Part shown: piece by piece, positions 26,042-34,072 of the stretch
Position numbering within the stretch: position 1 is the stretch's first letter
Layout: each line of letters begins with the position of its first letter
Assembly: GCA_902825215.1 (NCBI GenBank)
Contig: LR782234.1
Coordinates: 3,534,001-3,598,000, forward strand
Direction: 5' to 3'
Source of the DNA: Pseudomonas fluorescens
GTDB taxonomy: Bacteria; Pseudomonadota; Gammaproteobacteria; Pseudomonadales; Pseudomonadaceae
Length of the DNA stretch: 64,000 bases
Notes under the pieces: model-generated
Told to the model about the DNA's origin: nothing
Databases searched by the model: none
The model's input: the letters and a program-made list of their open reading frames with translations, nothing else
Program-made: the position numbers and the translations under genes

Positions 26042-26962
26042 TCATTCAGCCGTCTGCAACGCCCGCGGTCGCTGACTGCGTTGTTCAGCGCTGACGTCCG
26101 GCGCCTGCTGCAGCTGGAAATCAAAGGTCAGCTCGGCATAACGCCCCGATGCTGCGTCTTCATGGAACACCACCTCGCCCACCAGGCCTTCACGGGTCGC
26201 ATAGGCGAAGTCATCCCATAAATATTTGTCCCCGGACAGGTTGATCTGCGTGGTCAGGTGCCGATGCCCCGGCGCGCTGATGAAAAAGTGCACATGGGCT
26301 GGACGCTGGCCGTGACGGCCGAGCTGGTTCAGGCATTCCTGAGTCGGTCCTTGCGGATCGCAACCGTAACCGGACGGCACGATACTGCGCGCGCGGTAGC
26401 GGCCCTGGCTGTCGGTGATGATGCGCCGGCGCAGGTTGTAGTCGGACTGGCTCGGGTCGAAAAACGAATAAGTGCCTTTGGTGTTGGCGTGCCACAGGTC
26501 AACCGTGGCGCCAGCGAGTGGCTGGCCGTGGGGATCGAACACCTGACCCTGCAACAGCATCACCGTGGCGACGCCCTCCTCGCTGCCATCGTCCATGCGG
26601 CATTCGCCTTCGCACAACGGCGCGCCGGCCACATACAGCGGACCTTCGATGGTGCGGGGCGTACCGCCGGTCAAACCGGCCCGGGTATCCCTGGCGTCCT
26701 GCAGCAGGTCGAGAAAATGTTCCAGGCCGAGACCGGCGACCAGCAGTCCGGCCTCCGAACGCCCACCGAGACGATTGAGGTAGTCGACGGCCTTCCAGAA
26801 TTCGTTATCGCTGATGGCGAGGTCTTCGATGATTTTCGCGCTGTCCTGGAGAATGCGCAGGACGATGCTTTTCAGGCGCGAATCCCCCTCGTCGCTGGCA
26901 AAACCGGCAGCTTCCCTGAAGAACGCTTGCAGCTCGGCGGTGTGGGCAATTTTCACGGTCAT
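26042..26962 (-). CDS. catA: Catechol 1,2-dioxygenase
   Basis: A 306-residue intradiol dioxygenase that opens catechol to cis,cis-muconate using non-haem ferric iron. The four iron ligands are visible: Tyr165 (NTKGTYSFF), Tyr199 (VPSGYGC), His223 and His225 (RPAHVHFF). The N-terminal helical linker domain needed for the dimer is present at residues 1-105. GAGGTAA precedes the ATG. It is last in the benABCD-catBCA run but is separated from catC by 169 bases carrying a REP-type palindrome, so its expression could differ from the rest. Confidence 0.97.
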   Translation of the reverse strand: MTVKIAHTAELQAFFREAAGFASDEGDSRLKSIVLRILQDSAKIIEDLAISDNEFWKAVDYLNRLGGRSEAGLLVAGLGLEHFLDLLQDARDTRAGLTGGTPRTIEGPLYVAGAPLCEGECRMDDGSEEGVATVMLLQGQVFDPHGQPLAGATVDLWHANTKGTYSFFDPSQSDYNLRRRIITDSQGRYRARSIVPSGYGCDPQGPTQECLNQLGRHGQRPAHVHFFISAPGHRHLTTQINLSGDKYLWDDFAYATREGLVGEVVFHEDAASGRYAELTFDFQLQQAPDVSAEQRSQRPRALQTAE

Positions 26963-27019
26963 GGTGGGTTACCTCATCTTGTTGTTTGGCGCAGTTCTAT
27001 CAGTCATCCCGCTTTTCCT

Positions 27020-27107
27020 GTGGGAGCGAGCCTGCTCGCGAATGCGGTGGATCAGTCGATATTGATGCTGGATGACCGATCGCTTTCGCGAGCAGGCTCG
27101 CTCCCAC
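27020..27107. repeat. REP doublet (REPIN-type) palindrome between catC and catA
   Basis: Perfect 22-base inverted arms at 27020-27041 (GTGGGAGCGAGCCTGC then TCGCGA) and 27086-27107 are separated by 44 bases. This GTGGGAGCGAGCNTGCTCGC consensus is the commonest extragenic palindrome of the P. fluorescens group. In the catC-catA gap it may form an mRNA-stabilising or attenuating hairpin. Confidence 0.9.
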
Positions 27108-27131
27108 AATGGAAATGTGGCGAGCTCAGAA

Positions 27132-27422
27132 CTAGCGATCGTCGCTGTGGACCGACGACGGATGCCGGCACAGGCCATCGATCTCGATATCCATGTAGGG
27201 AAACAGCGGCAGGCGCATCAGCGTGTCGTGCAGGGCCTCGACGCTGGGCACGTCGAATACGCTGTAGTTGGCGTAATGCCCGGCGATGCGCCACAGGTGT
27301 CGCCACAGGCCGTCGCGTTGCAGCCGTTGGGCCAGTTCCTTCTCGTCGGACTTGAGGCGGGTGGCCAGGGCCGGGTCCATGTCGCGGGGCAAGTTCACGG
27401 TCATTTTTACGTGGAACAGCAT
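27132..27422 (-). CDS. catC: Muconolactone delta-isomerase
   Basis: A 96-residue enzyme converting (+)-muconolactone to beta-ketoadipate enol-lactone in the catechol branch of the beta-ketoadipate pathway. MLFHVKMTVNLPRDMD and LWRIAGHYANYSVFDV, then LFPYMDIEIDGLCRHPSS, are the family blocks; the ferredoxin-like fold forms decamers in known homologs. The length is normal. A CAGGAG site is seven bases before the ATG. It starts 14 bases after the catB stop, so the two are translationally close. Confidence 0.96.
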   Translation of the reverse strand: MLFHVKMTVNLPRDMDPALATRLKSDEKELAQRLQRDGLWRHLWRIAGHYANYSVFDVPSVEALHDTLMRLPLFPYMDIEIDGLCRHPSSVHSDDR

Positions 27423-27436
27423 GCTGAAACTCCTGA

Positions 27437-28558
27437 TCAGTGGCGGCGAAAATGCGCCAGACGCTCTTCATCCAGCGTCAGGCCAAGGCCTGGCGTGCGC
27501 GGGATGTGCAGGTGAAAGTCGCGGTACTGCGGCGCTCCGCTGACGATGTCTTCGGTCAGCAGCAACGGCCCGAACAGTTCGGTGTCCCAGGTCAATTGCC
27601 GGAGCGTGAGGAAAGCGTGCGCTGAGGCCAGCGTGCCGATCGAGCCCTCGAGCATGGTGCCGCCATACAGCGCGATGCCGGCGGCTTCGGCGATCTGCGC
27701 GGTTCTGAGCACGGCGCGCGGGCCGCCGTTCTTGGCGATTTTCAGGGCAAAAACACTGGCAGCCCCTTCGGCGGCGAGGCTGAACGCATCCTCGACGCTT
27801 TCGATCGACTCATCGGCCATGATCGGTACCGGGCTGCGCTGGTTGAGGCGAATCTGCCCGGAGCGGTTAACGCGCGAAACAGGCTGTTCGATCAGGTCGA
27901 TACCATTGTCACCGAGTACCTGACAGCCACGAATCGCTTGGGATTCATCCCAGTACTGATTAACGTCGACGCGCACACTGGCGCGCTCGCCCAAGGCTTT
28001 CTTGATCGCAACGACGTGTTTGAGATCCTGCTCCAGCGGGTTGGCACCGATCTTCAGTTTGAAGATGCGGTGGCGCCGCGCTTCGAGCATCTGCTCGGCT
28101 TCGGCAATGTCGCGGGCGGTGTCGCCACTTGCCAGCGTCCAGGCCACTTCGAGGCTGTCACGCACGCGCCCGCCGAGCAGTTCGCTGACCGGCAGACCGA
28201 GGTGCTTGCCCTGGGCATCGAGCAGTGCGCTTTCGATACCGGACTTGGCGAACGTGTTGCCCTTGGCGAGCTTGTCCAGTCGCTGCATCGCCGCATTGAT
28301 ATTGCTCGCGTCCATGCCCACCAGCGCCGGCGCCAGATGTGCGTCGATGTTGGCCTTGATGCTTTCCGGGCTTTCGTAGCCATAGGCGAGGCCGCCGATC
28401 GTGGTGGCCTCGCCGAGGCCTTCGATGCCGTCGCTGCAACGCAGGCGCAGGATCACCAGAGTCTGTTTCTGCAGGGTGTGCATCGCCAGTTTGTGCGGGC
28501 GAATGGTTGGCAGATCGACGATGATCGTCTGCAGGCTTTCAATCAGGATTCGCTGCAT
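27437..28558 (-). CDS. catB: Muconate cycloisomerase
   Basis: A 373-residue enolase-superfamily enzyme that cyclises cis,cis-muconate to (+)-muconolactone using Mn2+. Catalytic residues match the P. putida enzyme positions: Lys167 and Lys169 (FKLKI), metal ligands Asp198 (VDVNQ), Glu224 (IEQP) and Asp249 (ADE), and Lys273 (ALKIAKNGG). The ATG at 28558 has AAGGAA before it; a much longer open frame upstream runs over benD in another frame and is rejected. It starts 23 bases after the benD stop, so it is fused to the ben operon without its own visible promoter. Confidence 0.96.
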   Translation of the reverse strand: MQRILIESLQTIIVDLPTIRPHKLAMHTLQKQTLVILRLRCSDGIEGLGEATTIGGLAYGYESPESIKANIDAHLAPALVGMDASNINAAMQRLDKLAKGNTFAKSGIESALLDAQGKHLGLPVSELLGGRVRDSLEVAWTLASGDTARDIAEAEQMLEARRHRIFKLKIGANPLEQDLKHVVAIKKALGERASVRVDVNQYWDESQAIRGCQVLGDNGIDLIEQPVSRVNRSGQIRLNQRSPVPIMADESIESVEDAFSLAAEGAASVFALKIAKNGGPRAVLRTAQIAEAAGIALYGGTMLEGSIGTLASAHAFLTLRQLTWDTELFGPLLLTEDIVSGAPQYRDFHLHIPRTPGLGLTLDEERLAHFRRH

Positions 28559-28581
28559 GTTCGGATTCCTTGCAAGAGTGC

Positions 28582-29340
28582 TCAACCGAGGTCGCCGCCA
28601 CCGACCGGCAGGGTCACGCCGGTGATGTATGAGGCTTCGTCGGAGGCGAGAAAGACGATCGCGCCGACCTGTTCGTCGAGCGTGCCATAACGTTTCATCA
28701 GGCTGCTGTCGAGGGTCTGCGCGACGATTTCCTGGTACCAGGCCTGCTCCTGCGCCGACTGTTCGACGCTGTTGCGCGGGATGCGCCGGGGCGGTGCTTC
28801 GGTACCGCCCGGTGCGGTGGCGTTGACGCGAATGCCGCGCTCGGCATTTTCGAACGCGAGGCACGCGGTGAGGGCGTTGATGCCGCCCTTGGCCGCGCCA
28901 TACGGCACGCGATTGACGCTGCGGGTGGCAATCGATGAGACGTTGACGATCGCGCCGCGTCCTTGCTTGAGCATGTACGGCAGCGCGGCGTGGCAGCACC
29001 ACAGCGTCGGGAACAGCGAGCGACGTACTTCGGCTTCGATCTGTTGGACTTCGTAGTGCTCGAACGGCTTGGCCCAGATAGTGCCGCCGACGTTGTTGAT
29101 CAGCACGTCGAGACGGCCGAACGTCTTGACCGCTTCAGCCATGACCCGAGCGCAATCGGCGTATTGCTCAAGGTCTGCGGTGAGCGCGAGTACGCCCTCG
29201 CCTTGCAGCTCGAACACCAGTTCGGAGCGATCCACCGCGACCACTTGCGCACCTTCGCGTAACAGCCGTTCGCACACACGCCGACCGATACCCTGCGCCG
29301 CGCCGGTGACCAGCGCGACCTTGTTGAAAAATCTGTTCAT
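28582..29340 (-). CDS. benD: Benzoate diol dehydrogenase (1,6-dihydroxycyclohexa-2,4-diene-1-carboxylate dehydrogenase)
   Basis: A 252-residue SDR that oxidises and decarboxylates the benzoate cis-diol to catechol with NAD+. TGAAQGIGRRVCERLL near residue 12, NNVGG near residue 87 (the Ala-Gly variant of NNAG) and YGAAKGG near residue 151 are visible, with the Ser of SSIATR as the third catalytic residue. GGAGTTG precedes the ATG. It lies between benC (20 bases) and catB (23 bases) and supplies catechol directly to the cat enzymes. Confidence 0.95.
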   Translation of the reverse strand: MNRFFNKVALVTGAAQGIGRRVCERLLREGAQVVAVDRSELVFELQGEGVLALTADLEQYADCARVMAEAVKTFGRLDVLINNVGGTIWAKPFEHYEVQQIEAEVRRSLFPTLWCCHAALPYMLKQGRGAIVNVSSIATRSVNRVPYGAAKGGINALTACLAFENAERGIRVNATAPGGTEAPPRRIPRNSVEQSAQEQAWYQEIVAQTLDSSLMKRYGTLDEQVGAIVFLASDEASYITGVTLPVGGGDLG

Positions 29341-29360
29341 GACAACTCCAGAGCAGCGCG

Positions 29361-30374
29361 TCAGGCCACCGCAGCGGCAAACTTTTCGTAGTAGAAATTC
29401 GCTGGCGTGATGCCCTGTTCACGAATGTATTGGCTGACCGCTTCGACCATCGGCGGCGGGCCGCACAGGTACACGTCGACATTGCCGTCATTGAGGTGGC
29501 GCGGCTCGATATGCTGGGTGACGTAGCCCTTGAGCGGATGCGCGCTCTGCGGGTTGGCGACGCAGGCGCTGTAGCTGAAATGGGCGATGCGCGCGGCGAA
29601 GGCTTCGAGCCGATCGAGTTCGACCAGATCCAGATCATTGGTGACGCCGTAAATCAGATGCAGTGGATGCGCACTGCCCTGCTCGGCAATTTTTTCCAGC
29701 ATGGCGGTGAACGGCGCCAGACCGGTGCCGCCGGCGAGCAACAGCAGGGGCCGCTGGATTTCACGCAGGTAAAAACTGCCCAGCGGACCCGCAAGCCTCA
29801 GGTTGTCGCCGGCCTTCGCCAGCCCGGTGAGGAAACTGCTCATCAGGCCGCCCGGCACGTTGCGAATGAGGAAACTGACCTCGCCGTCCTTCTGCAGTGA
29901 GCTGAACGAATAGGCGCGCGACTGCTCGCTGCCGGGCACTTGCAGATTGACGTACTGCCCTGGCAGAAATGCCAGTTTGTTCAGTGCCTCGCCTTTGACC
30001 GACAAGGCGATGGTGCTCTCGGACAACTGCCGGACCGCGCTGATCGAGGCCTGGAAACTGGCCTGTTCGGTCTTGCACACCTGGGAGCCGACCGGCACGC
30101 GGACGACGCAATCGCTCGCGGCGCGCATCTGACACGTCAGCACATAACCCTGGGCCAGTTCGTCGTCACTCAAGGCGTCTTCAATGAAGTTGTCGCCCAT
30201 GTCGTAACGCCCGGCCTCGGCGAAACACTTGCAGGTGCCGCAGGCGCCGTCGCGGCAATCCAGCGGGATGTTGATGCCTTGGCGATAGGCAGCATCGGCC
30301 ACGGTTTCATGGCTGCCGGCCTCGATGAAACGGGTGACGCCGTCTTCAAAATTAAGCGCAATCTGGAAATTCAT
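29361..30374 (-). CDS. benC: Benzoate 1,2-dioxygenase electron transfer component (reductase)
   Basis: A 337-residue NADH reductase. The N-terminal plant-type ferredoxin domain has cysteines in CRDGACGTCKC and a fourth Cys in VLTCQ, holding a 2Fe-2S cluster. The FAD-binding domain has RAYSFSS, and the NAD domain has LLLLAGGTGLAPF and VYLCGPPPMVEAV. It passes electrons from NADH to the BenAB oxygenase. GAGG precedes the ATG at 30374; an earlier open-frame start overlapping benB is not used. It follows benB by 20 bases. Confidence 0.96.
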   Translation of the reverse strand: MNFQIALNFEDGVTRFIEAGSHETVADAAYRQGINIPLDCRDGACGTCKCFAEAGRYDMGDNFIEDALSDDELAQGYVLTCQMRAASDCVVRVPVGSQVCKTEQASFQASISAVRQLSESTIALSVKGEALNKLAFLPGQYVNLQVPGSEQSRAYSFSSLQKDGEVSFLIRNVPGGLMSSFLTGLAKAGDNLRLAGPLGSFYLREIQRPLLLLAGGTGLAPFTAMLEKIAEQGSAHPLHLIYGVTNDLDLVELDRLEAFAARIAHFSYSACVANPQSAHPLKGYVTQHIEPRHLNDGNVDVYLCGPPPMVEAVSQYIREQGITPANFYYEKFAAAVA

Positions 30375-30394
30375 GGTGCACCTCGTCGTGTCGA

Positions 30395-30883
30395 CTAGAT
30401 GTGGTAAATGTCGATGACCTGACGGACGTAATCGTTTTTCAGCACGACTTTCTTGGCCCTGATCAGCGGCTGTTCGCCGCGCAGGTCGAGGGTGTAGAAA
30501 CTGCTGCCGAAATAGCTGTCGGTGACCTGATAGCGAAAGCTCAGGGTGTGCCAGTTGAAGCGCACCTGGCATTGGTCGGCGCTGTGCTTGAGGATCTCGA
30601 TGTTGCTCAGGTTGTGCGAGGTGCGGGTGTCCGGCAGGGTCGCGCTGGAGCGCTCGGTCTTGATCCGGAACACGCGGTCTTCGAGGCCGCCGCGGTTGCC
30701 GTACCAGATCAGCGAGATCTCGCTTTGCGGGTCCTCGGTCAAGCTGTCGTTGTCGTCCCAGGCAGGCATCCAGAAGCTCGCGTCGGCGGCGTACAGCTCA
30801 AGCCATTGATCCCACTGGCCGTCATCCAGAAAGCGCGCTTCGCGGTAGAGAAAATCGCGTACGGTGTGGTAAAGACTGCTCAT
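30395..30883 (-). CDS. benB: Benzoate 1,2-dioxygenase small (beta) subunit
   Basis: A 162-residue ring-hydroxylating dioxygenase beta subunit, an NTF2-like fold that packs with BenA in the oxygenase. FLYREARFLDDGQWDQWLELYAADASFWMP and RTSHNLSNIEIL are family blocks. The ATG at 30883 shares one base with the benA stop codon (TGATG), implying translational coupling and equal subunit amounts. The longer in-frame extension overlapping benA is rejected. Confidence 0.95.
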   Translation of the reverse strand: MSSLYHTVRDFLYREARFLDDGQWDQWLELYAADASFWMPAWDDNDSLTEDPQSEISLIWYGNRGGLEDRVFRIKTERSSATLPDTRTSHNLSNIEILKHSADQCQVRFNWHTLSFRYQVTDSYFGSSFYTLDLRGEQPLIRAKKVVLKNDYVRQVIDIYHI

Positions 30884-32238
30884 CACACAGCCTCCACGGG
30901 AATTCGCTGTGGCTCGGCGGCGGCTGCCTTGAGCAGCGTTTCCTGCCAGTACTTGTGTTGCAGCACGAACAGGCCTTCGTCTTCGGTGCGCATGCCGGAG
31001 AGCAACGGTTTGAGGTCGATTTCCTTGGCGGCGGCGTCGGCGCCTTCGACCCAGTGCATCGCGCCCCGGGACATGTCGTTCCAGCCGCGCCCGGCGCCAT
31101 AACCGGTCTGGCATGAGCGGAATTCTTCAAGGTCATCCGGCGTGGCCATGCCGCTGACGTTGAAGAAATCTTCGTACTGGCGAATGCGTTTGGCCCGCGC
31201 TTCGGCGCTCTCGCCTTTAGGGGCGATGCAATAGATGGTGATTTCGGTCTTGTCGACCGAGATCGGCCGGGCGATGCGGATCTGGGAGCTGAACTGATCC
31301 ATCAGGTACACGTTGGGGTACAGGCACAGGTTGCGCGAGTTTTCGATCATCCAGTCGGCGCGAGCCTGGCCGAAATCCCGCGCGAGTTCGTCGCGGCGTT
31401 CATAAGCCGGACGGTCTTCGGGATTGGCCCAACGTGTCCAGAGCAGCAGGTGGCCGTGATCGAAGGCGTAGAAGCCACCGCCCTTCTTCGCCCAATTGCC
31501 CGCGCTCATGGTCTTGATCGCCTCCCCGGCTTCACGCTGCTGGCGCTGACTCTGGGTGGCGGCGTAGTTCCAGTGCACGGAGCTGACGTGATATCCGTCG
31601 GCACCGTTTTCGGCGGTGAGTTTCCAGTTGCCTTCGTAGATGTAGGAGCTGGAGCCGCGCAGCACTTCCAGGCCTTGCGGCGACTGGTCGACGATCATGT
31701 CGATGATCTTTGCCGACTCGCCCAGATGCTCGGCAAGGGTCTTCACCTCGGCATTCAGGCTGCCGAACAGAAAGCCACGATAGGACTCGAATCGCGCGAC
31801 CCGGGTCAGGTCATGGGAGCCTTCGCAATTGAAGCTCTGCGGATAGCCGGCCTCGCTCGGGTCTTTGACCTTGAGCAGCTTGCCGCTGTTGTTGAAGGTC
31901 CAGCCGTGGAACGGGCAGGTATAGCTGGAACGGTTGCCGGACTTGTGCCGGCACAACATCGCACCGCGATGGCTGCAGGCATTGAGAAAAGCATTGAGCA
32001 CACCGTCCTTGTTGCGCGCGATGAAAATCGGCTGGCGCCCCATGGTGGTGGTCAGGTAGTCGTTGTTGTTGGGGATCTGGCTTTCGTGGGCGAGGTAGAT
32101 CCAGTTGCCTTCGAAGACGTGCGCCATTTCCAGTTCGAACAGGCGCGGGTCGGTGAACATCTCCCGCTTGCAGCGGTAGACACCTTTGTCTTTGTCTTCT
32201 TCAAGCATGGCATTGAGGTAATCGAATCCCAGGGACAT
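30883..32238 (-). CDS. benA: Benzoate 1,2-dioxygenase large (alpha) subunit
   Basis: A 451-residue catalytic subunit that dihydroxylates benzoate to the cis-diol. The Rieske 2Fe-2S ligands are Cys88-His90 (ACSHRG) and Cys108-His111 (CPFHGW). The mononuclear iron site includes the conserved [11 protein letters not shown] histidines. GGAGG lies eight bases before the ATG at 32238, making it a better start than the in-frame ATG five codons upstream. It is first in the operon, directly behind the BenR-dependent promoter. Confidence 0.97.
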   Translation of the reverse strand: MSLGFDYLNAMLEEDKDKGVYRCKREMFTDPRLFELEMAHVFEGNWIYLAHESQIPNNNDYLTTTMGRQPIFIARNKDGVLNAFLNACSHRGAMLCRHKSGNRSSYTCPFHGWTFNNSGKLLKVKDPSEAGYPQSFNCEGSHDLTRVARFESYRGFLFGSLNAEVKTLAEHLGESAKIIDMIVDQSPQGLEVLRGSSSYIYEGNWKLTAENGADGYHVSSVHWNYAATQSQRQQREAGEAIKTMSAGNWAKKGGGFYAFDHGHLLLWTRWANPEDRPAYERRDELARDFGQARADWMIENSRNLCLYPNVYLMDQFSSQIRIARPISVDKTEITIYCIAPKGESAEARAKRIRQYEDFFNVSGMATPDDLEEFRSCQTGYGAGRGWNDMSRGAMHWVEGADAAAKEIDLKPLLSGMRTEDEGLFVLQHKYWQETLLKAAAAEPQRIPVEAV

Positions 32239-32274
32239 GGCCGCGGCCTCCATTGTTATTGTTCAGGCCAGGTC

Positions 32275-32280
32275 AGATTA
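32275..32280 (-). promoter_or_regulatory. Putative -10 box of the benA promoter
   Basis: TAATCT read on the minus strand, 21 bases downstream of the promoter-proximal BenR half site. This spacing is exactly that of the XylS-dependent Pm promoter between its proximal site and its -10. No conventional -35 is seen, as expected for an activator-dependent promoter. The predicted transcript start would be near 32268. Confidence 0.75.
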
Positions 32281-32301
32281 GGGAGGCGATGCGCGGGGTA
32301 A

Positions 32302-32337
32302 TAGCCGAATCCTGCACAGCGCTATCCGTTTTGTGCA
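32302..32337 (-). promoter_or_regulatory. BenR/XylS-type operator: two direct half sites
   Basis: On the minus strand TGCACAAAACGGATA (32337-32323) and TGCAGGATTCGGCTA (32316-32302) both fit TGCA-N6-GGNTA, with six bases between them. This is the same motif and spacing as the XylS sites of the TOL Pm promoter. BenR, encoded just upstream, is the expected activator in response to benzoate. Confidence 0.85.
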
Positions 32338-32377
32338 GGACCGCGCGGCAGATGATTCGAAGTATTGCGAGGAGGTT

Positions 32378-33334
32378 TCAGCGACGGCGTTTGAAGGTTT
32401 GCGACGGCAGTTCGCCGAACTGTTGACGATAGCTTTCGGCGAAGCGCCCCAGGTGCAGGAAGCCGTAATCCAGCGCCAGTTCGGTGAGGTTGCGCACCGG
32501 GCAGCTCGGGTCGCTGAGGCAGGCGTGAATGCGCGCAAGCTTGCGCTGGCGGATGTATTGCATCGGCGTCACGCCGAGTTGGCGCTCGAACAGACTGTAA
32601 AGCGATCGCGGGCTCATGCTCGCCTGGGCGGCGAGATGTTCGGCGGGCAAATCCAGTTTCAGATTGCGTTCAATGTAATCGACGATGCGCTCGAAACTGA
32701 CGCTCGGTGCACTCAGGCATTCACGGCTGACGTTGGTGTTCATCAGCGAGATCAGCTTGCTGCCGACGATCTGCGCGTAATGCTCCTGGACCCGCAGCAA
32801 CGGATCGCTGGCCTCGGCCTCCTGACAGAGCATGGCCAGCAGGCTGGTGAAGCCTTCCAGTTCATCGAGCCGATAATGATTGCGCAAAAACCGGATCCCG
32901 CCCGACGGCCGCAGCCAGCGCTGCGCGTCGCACACCGATTCGAGCACGCTGACCGGCACCTTGAGAATGAACTTCTCGCAGTCGTGCGAATAGGTAAGGT
33001 CAACCGGGTCGTCGGGGTTGATCAACAGCAACTCGCCCGGCACCAGATGCTGCTCGCGCTGGTGAGCGCGCCACAGGCAATTGCCTTGCAGCAGCACTTG
33101 CAGGTGATAAACGGTCTCGAGCGCCAGCGAGGTCACGCGCACGCTGCCGCCATAGCTGATGCGCGCCAGATCGAGATCGGCGAGTTTGCGATGGTTGAGG
33201 CTGGCTTGCGGATGAGCGGTTCTGGACAGGCCGATCAGATGCTGGCCGACATGCTGATTGACGTAGTCGGAGACGGCATAAGGGTCAGCGTGACGGAACA
33301 CGCTACTGCGATCACTCAGCAGATGGCTGTCCAT
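32378..33334 (-). CDS. benR: Benzoate-responsive AraC/XylS family activator
   Basis: A 318-residue regulator, the same length as P. putida BenR when started at ATG 33334. The N-terminal half is the effector-binding region; the C-terminal half has both helix-turn-helix motifs, with SMSPRSLYSLFERQLGVTPMQYIRQRKLARI and DYGFLHLGRFAESYRQQFGELP. It activates benABCD when benzoate is bound. The gene lies directly upstream of benA on the same strand, its stop only 41 bases from the operator, so read-through into benA is possible. Confidence 0.93.
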   Translation of the reverse strand: MDSHLLSDRSSVFRHADPYAVSDYVNQHVGQHLIGLSRTAHPQASLNHRKLADLDLARISYGGSVRVTSLALETVYHLQVLLQGNCLWRAHQREQHLVPGELLLINPDDPVDLTYSHDCEKFILKVPVSVLESVCDAQRWLRPSGGIRFLRNHYRLDELEGFTSLLAMLCQEAEASDPLLRVQEHYAQIVGSKLISLMNTNVSRECLSAPSVSFERIVDYIERNLKLDLPAEHLAAQASMSPRSLYSLFERQLGVTPMQYIRQRKLARIHACLSDPSCPVRNLTELALDYGFLHLGRFAESYRQQFGELPSQTFKRRR

Positions 33335-33470
33335 GGGGCGGTGCTCGTGCTTGTCGTTATTGTGCTTCACGGCCTGAGGCATTATTCGCCACAGTACGCT
33401 GGCGATGCGAAACCGGCAATTGGACCAAGGTCGGGCGGACCGTTAATCGAACACTATTTGATCTTGCAGA

Positions 33471-33926
33471 TCAGCCTTTACGCGTGACCACCCGACGATG
33501 GCAGTCGGCGGGTGTCAGCACCTTGCCCGACGTAGAGCGCACAGCAATGGTCTCCACCGGTTGGTCTGAATCGTTGTCGAGCAGCACCGAATGGCTCTCG
33601 CCTTCGCTGAACAGAAAGCGCTCGCCCCACTGCCGCAGGCTGACCACGATCGGAAACACTGCGCGGCCCATGTCGGTCAGGACATATTCCTTGTAGGCGC
33701 TGCCATCGGCGGCTGGCTGCATCTGCAGCACGCCCAGTTCGACGAGCATTTTCAGTTTCACCGTAAGGATGTTTTTCGCCAGCCCCAGGCGTTTCTGGAA
33801 TTCGCTGAAGCGGCGCACGTCGTCGAACGCGTCGCGGATGATCATCAGCACCCAGCGATCACCAATGGCCTCCAGTGTCCGGGCGACCGGGCATTCGCTT
33901 TGTGCCAATAACGTCTGTCTGGCCAT
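33471..33926 (-). CDS. HxlR family winged-helix transcriptional regulator
   Basis: A 151-residue MarR-like HxlR regulator. CPVARTLEAIGDRWVLMIIRDAFDDVRRFSEFQKRLGLAKNILT is the family signature with the leading Cys that is often redox- or electrophile-sensitive. GGAG precedes the ATG at 33926; the 30 residues before it are rejected. It is divergent from the MFS transporter at 34073, which it probably controls. Confidence 0.9.
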   Translation of the reverse strand: MARQTLLAQSECPVARTLEAIGDRWVLMIIRDAFDDVRRFSEFQKRLGLAKNILTVKLKMLVELGVLQMQPAADGSAYKEYVLTDMGRAVFPIVVSLRQWGERFLFSEGESHSVLLDNDSDQPVETIAVRSTSGKVLTPADCHRRVVTRKG

Positions 33927-34072
33927 GAATCTCCAAGGGAAAGCAACAAGCTGAAAAAGGTTCTGACGGCAGACGAAAACGCTCTGCACAAGGTGGTTGC
34001 ATTTAACAACCGACATCGCTAAAAATCAACGCATCGGTTTTCTTTTGAAACCAAATCCCCAAGGAAGGACTG

